Positions 15,294 through 24,049 of a stretch of 29,283 bases of DNA are shown here, piece after piece (the stretch's first letter is position 1; each line of letters opens with the position of its first letter). Both the position numbers and the translations under genes were made by a program. The stretch comes from Vibrio sp. UBA2441. GTDB lineage: Bacteria; Pseudomonadota; Gammaproteobacteria; Enterobacterales; Vibrionaceae. The stretch spans positions 10,530 to 39,812 of the forward strand of contig DDQN01000067.1 of NCBI GenBank assembly GCA_002342685.1, written 5' to 3'. The notes below the pieces were generated by a model, which was not told the DNA's origin, did no database searches, and saw nothing but the letters and a program-made list of their open reading frames with translations.

Positions 15294-16095
15294 TATATTT
15301 CCCTTTTTTGCTGACCTTCAGATAGTGGCGAGCTAAACTGGCGCCTCTTTCTGTATTTGCGGCAGTTATAAATGCATCGAAGGTGTCATCATCTAATGAG
15401 TCACTATTAAGGGTTATCTGCTGTTTTTTTAGCAGTGCTGCTTGTTGCTTCTTATACTGCTTTTCATCACGTTCCAGTTTTTTCTTATTCAGCCAGCGTT
15501 TGATGTGTTGCAGGTTTACCTTGGCAGAAATGACTTTTAAACGCTTTTGATTTGCCGAGTGAGCTTCAGGAAAGCCTTTATTGAATATCTCACGCATAAT
15601 GTCTTTTGCTTCGTCTCTATCGGCGTAGCCAGCGGACTTGTTGTCAGATTTCATGAAAGACAAATAGCGAAAGGTTTTGTTCCAGCTGGGGCTACCGGGT
15701 ACGGTAAAGCTGTACTTGGGATCACCGGAGGAATAGAAGACCCCAGGGTCACAGATCAAATATTTTTTATCATGGGTAGGAAAGGCCAACGTAACATCGT
15801 AGATATAGGTTTCCTGTTTAACGTCTTTAGGCACAAAGGTGGTGGGTTGTTTATCAACCCAGGGGATAGAGCGGATCTTCCAGTTGGCGTTACAGGCGAT
15901 GACCGGCTCATTAAATAAAGTTGAAGCGCTGATTGTTGCATTCATTTCGATATCGATAACACCATCACGGTCTTCAATCGTGTAAAAAGCATGATAAGAA
16001 CTCGATGCTTTATTTTTGCCTGTTGCTGCCACTGCGGTAGGTGAATAATTTAATACACTAATACCTAAGAGAAGCAAACCAATGAGATGTTGCAT
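15262..16095 (-). CDS. Exported protein of unknown function with lysine-rich C-terminal helix
   Basis: This 277-residue protein has a signal peptide (MQHLIGLLLLGISVLNYSPTAVAA). The middle section is beta-rich (HAFYTIEDRDGVIDIEMNAT, YIYDVTLAFPTHDKKYLICD), with two cysteines that could form a disulfide. A strongly charged helical part follows around residues 195-230 (KKKLERDEKQYKKQQAALLK). It resembles no family I can name. ATG 16095 is preceded by AGG at a suitable distance, and a TATTATAT -10-like sequence lies upstream. The gene is divergent from the VF530-family gene. Function unknown; periplasmic location inferred. Confidence 0.7.
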   Translation of the reverse strand: MQHLIGLLLLGISVLNYSPTAVAATGKNKASSSYHAFYTIEDRDGVIDIEMNATISASTLFNEPVIACNANWKIRSIPWVDKQPTTFVPKDVKQETYIYDVTLAFPTHDKKYLICDPGVFYSSGDPKYSFTVPGSPSWNKTFRYLSFMKSDNKSAGYADRDEAKDIMREIFNKGFPEAHSANQKRLKVISAKVNLQHIKRWLNKKKLERDEKQYKKQQAALLKKQQITLNSDSLDDDTFDAFITAANTERGASLARHYLKVSKKGKYTNQAEALAKL

Positions 16096-16238
16096 TTTTA
16101 GCCTATATAATAACTCGTCTTAACAATACGTTAACATGGTTGTGCGCCTCTTTCGAGACTTGCAGTACTAAAGGGGGGAAAATAGGTAATAAAGGCGTCG
16201 CATTGTTTTGGCGGACGGCTATTAAAGAAATGCATGCC

Positions 16239-16268
16239 TTGAAGTCGTCTGACAGTACGCTGTATACT
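16239..16268 (+). promoter_or_regulatory. Candidate sigma-70 promoter for the VF530-family gene
   Basis: TTGAAG (16239-16244) and TATACT (16263-16268) are separated by 18 bases and stand 34 bases ahead of the VF530-family start codon. Both hexamers match the consensus well. Confidence 0.55.
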
Positions 16269-16302
16269 GCGCGGGATCCCACTCTATTTTTAGGTACAAC
16301 CA

Positions 16303-16716
16303 ATGTCTGATGAGCAGCGACTGTTAGAAGAACAGCAAAATAACCCGTTACATGGCCTTAAATTAGAGGAGCTACTTACCGAGCTTGTTGATTTTTATGG
16401 ATGGGATATTCTTGATACAGCGATGCGTTTTAACTGCTTTAATACTAAACCGTCTATCGAAAGTAGTGTTAAGTATTTCAAAAAAACTAAGTGGGCCAGA
16501 GAGAAGCTAGAGATCTTTTATCTGTCTCGGTTTAAGCGTATGCCAAAACCAAAACCTGAAGAGATGGAAATTCCTCCTCGCCAACGTACTTTCGCCAATG
16601 GTATTGAACCTAAAGAGCCAATGGTACTGACGGTAGAGTCTATTCTGCTTTCTCAGGCGAAAGCGGCTTCGGCGTACAAAGCAAAGTCATCTCGCGGGCG
16701 TAACCCACGCCGCTAA
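16303..16716 (+). CDS. VF530-family DNA-binding protein (DUF2132)
   Basis: This 137-residue protein starts with the conserved block NNPLHGLKLEELLTELVDFYG and continues WDILDTAMRFNCFNTKPSIE then KKTKWAREKLEIFYL. This is the signature of the VF530 family, named from Vibrio fischeri, a small helical fold reported to bind DNA. The usual family length is about 75-90 residues. Here a proline/lysine/arginine-rich tail of about 50 residues (KPKPEEMEIPPRQRTF, KSSRGRNPRR) is added, which could strengthen nucleic-acid binding. It is transcribed alone from the promoter at 16239 to the terminator at 16775. Biological role is unknown. Confidence 0.9.
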   Translation: MSDEQRLLEEQQNNPLHGLKLEELLTELVDFYGWDILDTAMRFNCFNTKPSIESSVKYFKKTKWAREKLEIFYLSRFKRMPKPKPEEMEIPPRQRTFANGIEPKEPMVLTVESILLSQAKAASAYKAKSSRGRNPRR

Positions 16717-16774
16717 TGAATGACAATGATTATAAGACGGTTTTAGAGTAAGGCTGCTTTAGAATCAAGATAGT

Positions 16775-16809
16775 AAAGCGTGTTCAATTGAATTGAACAC
16801 GCTTTTTTT
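16775..16809 (+). terminator. Rho-independent terminator after the VF530-family gene
   Basis: A near-perfect palindrome has arms AAAGCGTGTTCAATT and AATTGAACACGCTTT around a single G, followed by a run of seven T. It lies 58 bases after the stop codon. The rest of 16717-16954 holds nothing else recognisable. Confidence 0.9.
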
Positions 16810-16954
16810 ATGTTCTTTTTTGATTGGATTGTGAAATAGGTCTTAAGGTGGACATTCTCATTTTGGATGTGACAAGAGAGGGGATATTGTTATGTCAGGT
16901 AGGTAGTCTGGTGATTACTTGAGAATATTCATTATTTATAGAGTGACAAGTGGT

Positions 16955-17341
16955 ATGAACTGGTATTTTATTGCTTTGAAAAAAGGCGTTACTTTTCGTG
17001 GAAGAGCAAGACGTAAAGAGTATTGGTACTTCTTTTTATTCAACATAATCTTTAGTATTTCTCTGAGTTTATTAGATGGGATGCTTGGTCTTTACGACAC
17101 AAGTGAGAGTATGGGTATACTCAGCGGTATTTATTCCATCTTGATGATTTTGCCTGGGTTATCAGTCACAGTGCGACGCCTGCACGATACGGATCATTCA
17201 GGGTGGTGGGCATTGCTTATGTTAATCCCTGTGATCGGATTTTTGTTTTTACTGTACTTTATGGTGAAAGATGGCAGTTATGGGGCGAATAGGTTTGGCG
17301 AAAACCCGAAAGAGTGGCAACAGGCCAGCACCATGTTTTGA
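16955..17341 (+). CDS. DUF805 family inner-membrane protein
   Basis: Starting at ATG 16955 gives 128 residues beginning MNWYFIALKKGVTFRGRARR, the typical start of DUF805 (YhaH/YhaI-like) proteins. A start 36 bases earlier would only add an unconserved tail. The family marks are present: F-x-G-R-A-R-R-x-E-Y-W near the N-terminus, VRRLHDTDHSGWWAL in the middle, and a C-terminal DGSYGANRFGENP. There are three to four transmembrane helices. Function of the family is not established. It is convergent with the glycerophosphodiesterase gene. Confidence 0.88.
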   Translation: MNWYFIALKKGVTFRGRARRKEYWYFFLFNIIFSISLSLLDGMLGLYDTSESMGILSGIYSILMILPGLSVTVRRLHDTDHSGWWALLMLIPVIGFLFLLYFMVKDGSYGANRFGENPKEWQQASTMF

Positions 17342-17420
17342 TTTATGGTTACTGACCCTGAGATGGCTAATAACTTTAGGGTGAGCAAGAATAGATTTCA
17401 GCCGTATTCGCAGATCCTGA

Positions 17421-18128
17421 TTAGCTGTATCGCTCGGGAAAATCTGTGAATATGGCATCTACCTGATCAAGCAGAACAAATTTTTCTGGATCATTGACGG
17501 TATAACACCAGATTTTATACCCTGCTTGCTTTAGCTGATGAAGGTGTTCCGGTGTCACTGTGCTGTAATCAAGATGACAACTGTATGCCTTGATATCAGT
17601 CAGTATTGTCATATCATCACCAGAGAGTTTTTCGCTAATGAGTCCCAATTTAAAGTGGCCACACTGTTTGTGTAACTCTTGCATAACCGATGCACTGAAA
17701 CTAGAGAGAATGAGTTTTTCGGTTGGATAACCGCTTTCAGCCAGCTGTGTTTTTAACGTGGAGACCACCTGCCGGGCATTATTTTTATCCAGCTTCACTT
17801 CAATATTGATGCTTAATTGATGCTGCTGCCCTAGCGCGAGTAACTGTTTTAGCGTCATGATGGTCTGGCCTTCAAATTCCTTTGCGAACCAACCGCCAAA
17901 ATCAAACTGTTGCAATTGTTCCAGCGTATACTCATCGACACGCCCACGACCATTGCTGCAGCGACTAATTTCATGATCGTGACAGACCACTAGTTCGCCA
18001 CATTTGGTCGGCTGAATATCCACTTCGATCCATTCCAGTTTTTGCTCAATAGCGGCTTTTACACTGGCGAATGTGTTTTCAGGGTAGTGTCCGGATACAC
18101 CTCTGTGTCCTACAATAATGGGTTTCAT
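17421..18128 (-). CDS. ugpQ: Glycerophosphodiester phosphodiesterase (cytoplasmic, UgpQ type)
   Basis: This 235-residue GDPD-family protein has GHRGVSGHYPENT at the N-terminus (the HR and ENT of the active site), WIEVDIQ (metal-binding E-x-D), VVCHDHEISRCSNG, NIEVKLD and a terminal IFTDFPERYS. It lacks a signal peptide, so it is the cytoplasmic type. It cleaves glycerophosphodiesters to glycerol-3-phosphate and an alcohol. It is the last gene of the ugp set, 135 bases after ugpC. That gap shows no clear promoter or terminator, so cotranscription is likely. The product would hydrolyse diesters brought in by the adjacent transporter. Confidence 0.93.
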   Translation of the reverse strand: MKPIIVGHRGVSGHYPENTFASVKAAIEQKLEWIEVDIQPTKCGELVVCHDHEISRCSNGRGRVDEYTLEQLQQFDFGGWFAKEFEGQTIMTLKQLLALGQQHQLSINIEVKLDKNNARQVVSTLKTQLAESGYPTEKLILSSFSASVMQELHKQCGHFKLGLISEKLSGDDMTILTDIKAYSCHLDYSTVTPEHLHQLKQAGYKIWCYTVNDPEKFVLLDQVDAIFTDFPERYS

Positions 18129-18263
18129 GTTATTTCCTCAATCAGCGACAACTAATTCTATCTGATTTGATTGTTAAAGGTGCTGAAAAGTTCAGTGTAT
18201 CCAACAATGAACAGTCGTTTCATTTCTGCCGGTTCGATAAACTTACTACTAAACCCCTAAACG

Positions 18264-19325
18264 TTATTGTTGAATCGCTTTGATTCGTTGGCCATTACTA
18301 TCAAAAAGATGAAGATTACTATGCTCGATATAGAGTTTTAGCGGTTTGTTTTTTTCTATGCCCATTTCAGGTGTTACGGCAATAAACCGTTCGCTATCGA
18401 CTTTACCATGTACGAGTTGATTGGGCCCAAGCGCCTCGATGACAGATAATGACATTTCAATTTGCAGCGAATCTTTAACGGGTAAAGTTTCCGCATGTTC
18501 TGGCCGAATACCCAAAGTGATTGGCTGATCGATATGAACAAATTCTGGCATATAGATGCGCTGTTCACCTATGTACAGGTAGCCATTACTGAGTTTGGCT
18601 GGAAGAAAATTCATCGCAGGGCTGCCCATAAAGCTAGCTACAAAAGTACTTTCTGGTTGATGGTAAACTTGGGCTGGAGTGCCTACCTGTTCAATTTCAC
18701 CTTGGTTAAGTATTACTATGCGATCCGCTAATGTCATTGCTTCTATTTGATCATGAGTGACGTAAATACTGGTGACTTTCAGTTTGCGTTGCAGTTTTTT
18801 GATTTCCAGTCGCATGTGCGCTCGCAGGGATGCATCGAGATTGGACAGTGGCTCATCAAATAAGAACAGCTGAGGATCTCGCACTATGGCGCGTCCCATA
18901 GCGACACGTTGCCTTTGGCCGCCAGAGAGTTTTTCTGGCTTCCGGTCGAGGTACTGTTCAATCTTCAATGTCTTGGCAACTTGCTGAATTTTGTTATCTA
19001 TATCTGATTTCTGTACGCCTCTGTTTTTGAGGCCGTAGGCAAGGTTATCGTATACGCTCATGTGCGGATATAAGGCATAGTTTTGGAACACCATAGCTAT
19101 GTCACGTAACGCTGGTTTTTCGGTATCGACCCGGCGGTAATTGAGGTGAATTTCGCCGGAAGAGATCGATTCGAGTCCGGCAATGGAACGAAGAATCGAT
19201 GATTTACCGCATCCAGAAGGTCCGACAAGCACGACGAACTCACCTTGGTCAATGTTTAAGCTGACGCCCTTTACCGCTTGATGTCCGTTGTCGTATGTTT
19301 TTACTAATTGTTGAATCTTTAACAT
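18264..19325 (-). CDS. ugpC: Glycerol-3-phosphate ABC transporter ATP-binding protein
   Basis: This 353-residue MalK/UgpC-type ATPase has Walker A GPSGCGKSS near residue 37, Q-loop VFQNYALYPHMSV, signature LSGGQRQRVAMGRAIVRDP, Walker B LFLFDEPLSNLDA and the switch histidine in YVTHDQ. The C-terminal 110 residues form the TOBE/OB regulatory domain of this subfamily (LGIRPEH). It powers import by the UgpA-UgpE permease. It lies 42 bases after ugpE. Assignment to glycerol-3-phosphate rather than maltose rests on the neighbouring UgpB and GDPD. Confidence 0.93.
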   Translation of the reverse strand: MLKIQQLVKTYDNGHQAVKGVSLNIDQGEFVVLVGPSGCGKSSILRSIAGLESISSGEIHLNYRRVDTEKPALRDIAMVFQNYALYPHMSVYDNLAYGLKNRGVQKSDIDNKIQQVAKTLKIEQYLDRKPEKLSGGQRQRVAMGRAIVRDPQLFLFDEPLSNLDASLRAHMRLEIKKLQRKLKVTSIYVTHDQIEAMTLADRIVILNQGEIEQVGTPAQVYHQPESTFVASFMGSPAMNFLPAKLSNGYLYIGEQRIYMPEFVHIDQPITLGIRPEHAETLPVKDSLQIEMSLSVIEALGPNQLVHGKVDSERFIAVTPEMGIEKNKPLKLYIEHSNLHLFDSNGQRIKAIQQ

Positions 19326-19367
19326 TTGTTATTCCTTATTGCCTTGAAAAATTGAGCAGATAGTGGG

Positions 19368-20210
19368 TTACTTTTCGCTCTCAACTAAGCCCTTAACAAA
19401 CCAACGCTGGAATATCAGTACCACCAGTACGGGGGGAAGCATGGCCAGAATAACCATGGCGAAAGCGTAGTTGTATCTCGGATCGGACGTTTCAGTAATG
19501 TTGCTTAAAATCTGTTTAATACCCATCACTATGGTGTTGTAGCTTTCATCTGTGGTCATCATGATTGGCCATAGATATTGGTTCCAACCGACCACAAACA
19601 TAATGATAAAAATGGCTGCCATCATAGTTCGGGATAGAGGCAGTAATATGTCGACAAGAAACCGAACAGGGCCGGCGTTATCCAGTTGCGCCGCCTCGTG
19701 CAATTCGTCGGGAATAGTTTTAAAGAACTGACGAAAGAAAAAGGTAGCGGTAGCGGAGGCAATAAGAGGGATGATCAATCCAGAATAGCTGTTGAGCATA
19801 CCCAATTGAGAGACCACCTCATAAGAGGGCATAATGCGCACTTCTAAAGGTAATAAAAGAGTAACGAAAATAAGCCAAAACCATGCTGATGCGTAGGGTA
19901 AGCGGAAATATACCAGAGCATAGGCGGCAAAAATGGAGATAACTATCTTTCCGACAGCGAACCCTAGCCCCATCACCATGGAATTGATGATCATGTTTTT
20001 TGCTGTCACATTTGCCGAAAATCCCTGGCTGGTTTCCCAGGCTTTTTCATACACGTCCAACATTTTATCACCAGGCCAGAACTGTAACCCTTGAGTCAGA
20101 AGCGTTGAAGAGTCGTGGGTAGAGCTGGAGAAAATAAGCCAGATGGGCGCAAGCATCACCAATGCACCAATGATGAGAATGAGGTGATCTGTCCATTTAT
20201 TTGTTTTCAT
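19368..20210 (-). CDS. ugpE: Glycerol-3-phosphate ABC transporter permease UgpE
   Basis: This 280-residue MalG-type permease has six transmembrane helices. The cytoplasmic EAA loop reads DELHEAAQLDNAGPVRFLVD, where the ATPase docks. The FFFRQFFKTIPDELHEAA context and the GLVESEK C-terminus fit UgpE. It follows ugpA after 12 bases and would be translated with it. It pairs with UgpA to form the translocation channel. Confidence 0.92.
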   Translation of the reverse strand: MKTNKWTDHLILIIGALVMLAPIWLIFSSSTHDSSTLLTQGLQFWPGDKMLDVYEKAWETSQGFSANVTAKNMIINSMVMGLGFAVGKIVISIFAAYALVYFRLPYASAWFWLIFVTLLLPLEVRIMPSYEVVSQLGMLNSYSGLIIPLIASATATFFFRQFFKTIPDELHEAAQLDNAGPVRFLVDILLPLSRTMMAAIFIIMFVVGWNQYLWPIMMTTDESYNTIVMGIKQILSNITETSDPRYNYAFAMVILAMLPPVLVVLIFQRWFVKGLVESEK

Positions 20211-20222
20211 ATCTGCGTTCTC

Positions 20223-21104
20223 TTAGTAGTGCACACGTTTTTCTACAAAACGGAACTGAACATAGGTGAGGCTAAGGACCAGTAACAGTAAGACGACTGA
20301 CTGAGCGGAACTACCGCCCATATCCGCACCAACAAATCCATCGGTGAAGATTTTATAAACCAATGTAGTCGTAGAACCTCCGGGGCCTCCGGCCGTCATG
20401 GTATCTATCACGCCAAAGGTATCGAAAAATGCATAGGTTAGGTTGATCACCAGTAGAAAGAACCCCGTAGGCGCAAGCAGAGGAAAAGTGATGGTCCAGA
20501 AGCGTCGTGAGTCACCGATACAATCGAGCATGGCGGCTTCTTTTACTGAATTAGGTATGGACTGAAGCCCTGCAAGAAAATAGATGAAATTGACCGACAC
20601 CTGTTTCCACACGGAAACGATAACCAGAACAACAACGGCGTCAAAAGAGTCTGTTTGATAACTAAAATCAATATTTAGAGTTTTAAATAAATCGACGAAC
20701 ACACCGATGTGAGGGTTGAAGATAAATGTGCCCATCATTCCGGCTACCGCAGGCGCAATGGCATACACCCAGGTCAACAAAACGCGGTAGGCGCTTTGTC
20801 CATGGATAATGTTATTCGCCTTCACCGCAAGCAACAAAGCGATTGCTAACGAAAAGAACGAGACCAAAACGGAATAAAACAGGGTGAAACCTATGGTCCT
20901 CAAGTACTCCTCGGAACCAAAAAGCATGCTGTAATTTTCAAACCAGACAAACGTAGAAGACATGCCCCAAGGGTCTTCAAGTAAAAAGGACAGGTTGATA
21001 GCCTGAATGGCCGGGTAAATAAAAAAAATGACAATAATGATGATCTGCGGAGCCAAGAAGAAATATGGCAGCGGAGAGTGACGAAACTGTTGTCGACGTT
21101 CCAC
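20223..21104 (-). CDS. ugpA: Glycerol-3-phosphate ABC transporter permease UgpA
   Basis: This 293-residue MalF-type permease has six transmembrane helices. Its EAA loop is NSVKEAAMLDCIGDSRRFW, and LPYFFLAPQIIIIVIFFIYP begins the first helix as in UgpA proteins. The start is GTG with AGGA six bases upstream. A hairpin in the gap after ugpB probably lowers its transcript relative to the binding protein. Confidence 0.92.
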   Translation of the reverse strand: MERRQQFRHSPLPYFFLAPQIIIIVIFFIYPAIQAINLSFLLEDPWGMSSTFVWFENYSMLFGSEEYLRTIGFTLFYSVLVSFFSLAIALLLAVKANNIIHGQSAYRVLLTWVYAIAPAVAGMMGTFIFNPHIGVFVDLFKTLNIDFSYQTDSFDAVVVLVIVSVWKQVSVNFIYFLAGLQSIPNSVKEAAMLDCIGDSRRFWTITFPLLAPTGFFLLVINLTYAFFDTFGVIDTMTAGGPGGSTTTLVYKIFTDGFVGADMGGSSAQSVVLLLLVLSLTYVQFRFVEKRVHY

Positions 21105-21142
21105 AAGGATTCCTAGCGTTTTAATTAAATAGAAAAAGGAGT

Positions 21143-21162
21143 GCCCTAGCCGTAGCTAGGGC
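21143..21162 (-). terminator. Hairpin between ugpB and ugpA
   Basis: On the minus strand the arms GCCCTAGC and GCTAGGGC enclose TACG, a stable tetraloop-type hairpin, followed by ACTCCTTTTT. It sits 13 bases after the ugpB stop. It is likely a 3' stabiliser or partial terminator that raises binding-protein yield relative to the permease genes. Confidence 0.7.
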
Positions 21163-21175
21163 AGGTAGAGATAAA

Positions 21176-22468
21176 TTACTTAACGGTACGGGCGAAACGT
21201 TTTAATAGCTGTTTAGCTTCAACGTCGATTTTCTCAAGGCTATTTTTAACGCTTGAATCTCCAGAGAAAATTTTGTCAGTTTCGCGATACATGACTTCGC
21301 GGATTTGTGGGTAGAAACCAAGACGGTAACCTTTGGTCCACTCACCACCCGGTAAACTGAGTTGCTGAACACCCACTTCGGCATCTGGACTCTGGTTATA
21401 ATATCCAGAGTCTTTAGTCATTTTGTATGCGGCGTTTGTTACCGGAACGTAGCCCGTGGTTTTGTGCCAGTACATTTGTACTTCTGAGCTGGTCAGGTAG
21501 CTGAAGAAGGCTGCAACCCCTTTATCTTGTGCTTTATCATGACCAGACAGAGCGAAGAGCGCCGCACCACCAATGAAGGTAACGCCAGCATTTTTGTTGA
21601 TAGACTCCCAGTATGGTAGGAAGGTTGTACCAAGGTTAAAGTCTACGCGTTGACGAAGACCGCCAAATGAACCTGATGAACCTATCCACATTGCCACGTC
21701 TTTACGTTCAAACGGTGTTTGGTTTGCTGACCAGTCTTTTCCGTAATACTTGTAATAACCTTTATCTGACCACTCTTTCATTTTCGAGAAGTGCATTTGT
21801 AGGTTTTTGGTGCTGTACATGACTTGTGTGGCTGGCGAATCAAAACCATTTTGCTTATCAGCAAGTTGCTGGTTATGTCTGGATTTAAAGTTCTCAAAGA
21901 AGATCCATGGCGTATGAGACTGGGAGAAAGCCGCGTGACCTTTTTGTTTTAGCTTTTTAGCCACCAATTCCATTTCTTCATAGGTTTTTGGCGGTTCGGC
22001 TCCGGCTTCATCTAACATATCTTGATTGTAATAAAGTACAGGCGTAGAGCTGTTAAATGGCATGCCTATCATTTTTCCGTTGCTATCGGCATAGAAGTTA
22101 CGAACACCGGCCAGATAATCCGCAGAGTTAAATGAATAACCCGCATCTGTCATGATGTCCTGAACGGGTTTAGCTACGCCCTTTGCATTCATGATAGTGG
22201 CTGCACCAGCATCAAATACTTGCAGAATGTTAGGCGCTTCATTTGCACGGTAAGCGGCAATGCCTGCGGTTAGTGCTTCGGTGTAAGACCCTTTATAAAC
22301 AGGAACTAGTTGGTATTCATTTTGCGAGGCATTAAAGTCTGTGGCGATCTTGTTTACTGTCTCGCCGAGCTGTCCGCCCATTGCGTGCCACCATGTCACT
22401 TGAGTGGCTGAAAAGGCGCTACCAGAAACGGTTGCAGTAAGTATTCCAGCTAGCCAAAGTTTTTTCAT
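21176..22468 (-). CDS. ugpB: Glycerol-3-phosphate periplasmic binding protein
   Basis: This 430-residue family 1 solute-binding protein has a signal peptide (MKKLWLAGILTATVSGSAFS). Recognisable UgpB landmarks are VTWWHAMGGQLGETVNKIA, VPVYKGSYTEALTAGIAAYR, PNILQVFDAGAATIMNAKGV, MPFNSSTPVLYYN, FIGGAALFALSG, WHKTTGYVPVTNAAY and KGYRLGFYPQIREV. They follow the E. coli protein in order. It captures glycerol-3-phosphate and glycerophosphodiesters in the periplasm for UgpAEC. It is the first gene of the operon, with the phased TTTCGTT repeats upstream. Confidence 0.95.
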   Translation of the reverse strand: MKKLWLAGILTATVSGSAFSATQVTWWHAMGGQLGETVNKIATDFNASQNEYQLVPVYKGSYTEALTAGIAAYRANEAPNILQVFDAGAATIMNAKGVAKPVQDIMTDAGYSFNSADYLAGVRNFYADSNGKMIGMPFNSSTPVLYYNQDMLDEAGAEPPKTYEEMELVAKKLKQKGHAAFSQSHTPWIFFENFKSRHNQQLADKQNGFDSPATQVMYSTKNLQMHFSKMKEWSDKGYYKYYGKDWSANQTPFERKDVAMWIGSSGSFGGLRQRVDFNLGTTFLPYWESINKNAGVTFIGGAALFALSGHDKAQDKGVAAFFSYLTSSEVQMYWHKTTGYVPVTNAAYKMTKDSGYYNQSPDAEVGVQQLSLPGGEWTKGYRLGFYPQIREVMYRETDKIFSGDSSVKNSLEKIDVEAKQLLKRFARTVK

Positions 22469-22497
22469 TGTTCATTCCTTAGTGTATGAAAAATAGG

Positions 22498-22574
22498 TTT
22501 CGTTCGAGTGCTTGTGTGTTTCGTTTGAGTGGTATTTTTGTCGAGAATCATGACAGTTATATTTCGTTTGAATT
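22498..22574 (-). promoter_or_regulatory. Three phased TTTCGTT-type direct repeats upstream of ugpB
   Basis: TTTCGTTCGAGTG (22498), TTTCGTTTGAGTG (22519) and TTTCGTTTGAATT (22562) are spaced 21 and 43 bases apart, close to two and four helical turns. They begin 30 bases ahead of the ugpB start. DeoR-family repressors, including GlpR-like proteins, often bind TTCG-containing direct repeats, so an operator array is plausible. A single PhoB-like heptamer CTGTCAT also lies here on the minus strand (22550-22556) without a good second half. Confidence 0.5.
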
Positions 22575-22649
22575 GATTTTTAATGAAGGATTTGTGGACT
22601 ATTTTTTAAAGCACAAGTCTATGAGCTAAGTTCAATTTGTTTACCTTCC

Positions 22650-22665
22650 TCAACCATTTGGTCGA
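22650..22665. promoter_or_regulatory. lux-box-like inverted repeat, copy 1
   Basis: TCAACCATTTGGTCGA is an imperfect inverted repeat with two arm mismatches. The 20-base context CTCAACCATTTGGTCGATGT (22649-22668) is identical at 18 of 20 positions to the one ahead of the aldehyde dehydrogenase gene. It lies about 60 bases upstream of the PuuB-like gene. Confidence 0.65.
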
Positions 22666-22727
22666 TGTCGGTCGTTTTCTAGATGTGTTTTTATGTACCC
22701 ACAATCAATATAAACATGGACGTTACG

Positions 22728-24032
22728 ATGGATATGAGACATTTAGATTCGTTAACTTATTACGCGGCGACAAAGAAATATGAGCTGTCTTTTCCACGCC
22801 TGACAGAGGATCTCGATGTTGATGTTGTCATTATCGGTGGTGGTTTTTCCGGGGTGAATACTGCGCTGGAACTGGCAGAAAAGGGCATTACCAATATCGC
22901 GATTATTGAAGCCAATTATTTGGGTTATGGCGGAACGGGCCGAAACGGAGGCCAGATCATGGCAGGGCTTGGTCATGATATTGATACAGTTAAAAAGCAC
23001 GTTGGTGAAGAGGGCATGCAAACACTCTTTAAGTTGGGAAACCTAGGTGCAGGCATCATAAAAGATCGAATTGAAAAATATCAGATAGATGCCGACTTTT
23101 GTCAGGGCTATGCCTATTTAGGCAGTAATCAACGTCAGGAAAAAACCCTGCGCAACTGGGAAAAAGAGTTTAAGAAAGCCACGCCGGATGACGATATTGA
23201 GATCTACACTGGCAGTGACGTAAAACAGGTGGTTGGTTCGGACGCTTATACTTGTGCTTTGAAACACATGGGGGCAGGACATGTTCACTCGTTAAATCTG
23301 TTATTGGGTGAGGCGAAAGCGGCCGATAGCCTTGGCGTGAAGATCTTTGAGAATACCAAAGCAACCAAAGTTGAGTATGGAAACCGGGTTACAGTGCATA
23401 CGCCAAATGGCCGCGTAAAAGCCAGTAAGTTGCTTTGGGCCTGTAACGGTTTTTTGGATGGAATGGAAAAAAGCATCAACAAGAAAACCATTAATACCTT
23501 TGCCTTTCAGTTGGCGACAGAGCCCCTTTCGGACGAGCTTATTGAACGAATCAGTCCCATTCGTGGGGCTTACAGTGATATACGACCTGTGATCGATTAC
23601 TACCGTGTTACCAAAGAGAACCGGTTGCTGTTTGGTGCTGCTACACGACTTGTTGAATACATGCCATCTGATCTTAAACAGTGGAATCGCCAATTAATGC
23701 TTAAGATTTTCCCTTATTTAAAAGATGTGAAAATTGATATGGCGTGGGGAGGCCCATTATGCTGCAGCGCAAATTTGTTCCCGCAAATAAATACACTTCC
23801 AGAGCACGATAATGTTTTTTACGTACAGGGCTATTCGGGCTTTGGGGTGACTCCCAGCCATGTAGTGTGCAAGATTTTGGCTGAGGGTATGAGTGAAAAA
23901 ACCGACAGATATAACCTGATGAGTTCTATTCCTCATGCTCGTATATTTGGCAAAGACATTTTACGTCCATTACTGGTGAGCAGCGGTAAAGCGTGGCACC
24001 AAACTTCAGGTTACTGGACCGGACGTCGTTAA
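22728..24032 (+). CDS. PuuB-like FAD-dependent amine oxidase (DAO family)
   Basis: With ATG 22728 (GGA seven bases upstream; ATGs at 22716 and 22734 are alternatives) the protein has 434 residues. It carries the FAD motif VDVVIIGGGFSGVNTALELA, then YGGTGRNGGQIMAGLGHDID, GAGHVHSLNLLLGEA, IDYYRVTKENRLLFG, and the C-terminal VFYVQGYSGFGVTPSHVV. This is the order and wording of gamma-glutamylputrescine oxidase PuuB and relatives. These enzymes oxidise a primary or secondary amine to an aldehyde with release of H2O2 and an amine or ammonia. The substrate here is not known; no PuuA-like glutamate ligase is in the window. A cupin gene follows 17 bases later. The aldehyde dehydrogenase nearby would take the aldehyde product. 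Confidence 0.87.
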   Translation: MDMRHLDSLTYYAATKKYELSFPRLTEDLDVDVVIIGGGFSGVNTALELAEKGITNIAIIEANYLGYGGTGRNGGQIMAGLGHDIDTVKKHVGEEGMQTLFKLGNLGAGIIKDRIEKYQIDADFCQGYAYLGSNQRQEKTLRNWEKEFKKATPDDDIEIYTGSDVKQVVGSDAYTCALKHMGAGHVHSLNLLLGEAKAADSLGVKIFENTKATKVEYGNRVTVHTPNGRVKASKLLWACNGFLDGMEKSINKKTINTFAFQLATEPLSDELIERISPIRGAYSDIRPVIDYYRVTKENRLLFGAATRLVEYMPSDLKQWNRQLMLKIFPYLKDVKIDMAWGGPLCCSANLFPQINTLPEHDNVFYVQGYSGFGVTPSHVVCKILAEGMSEKTDRYNLMSSIPHARIFGKDILRPLLVSSGKAWHQTSGYWTGRR

Positions 24033-24049
24033 CACAGAAGGAAAATACA

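Noticed and set aside
22550..22556. PhoB box upstream of ugpB
   Set aside because: One good CTGTCAT heptamer is present on the minus strand, but the expected second heptamer after four bases (CTCGACA) matches poorly, so a full Pho box is not supported.
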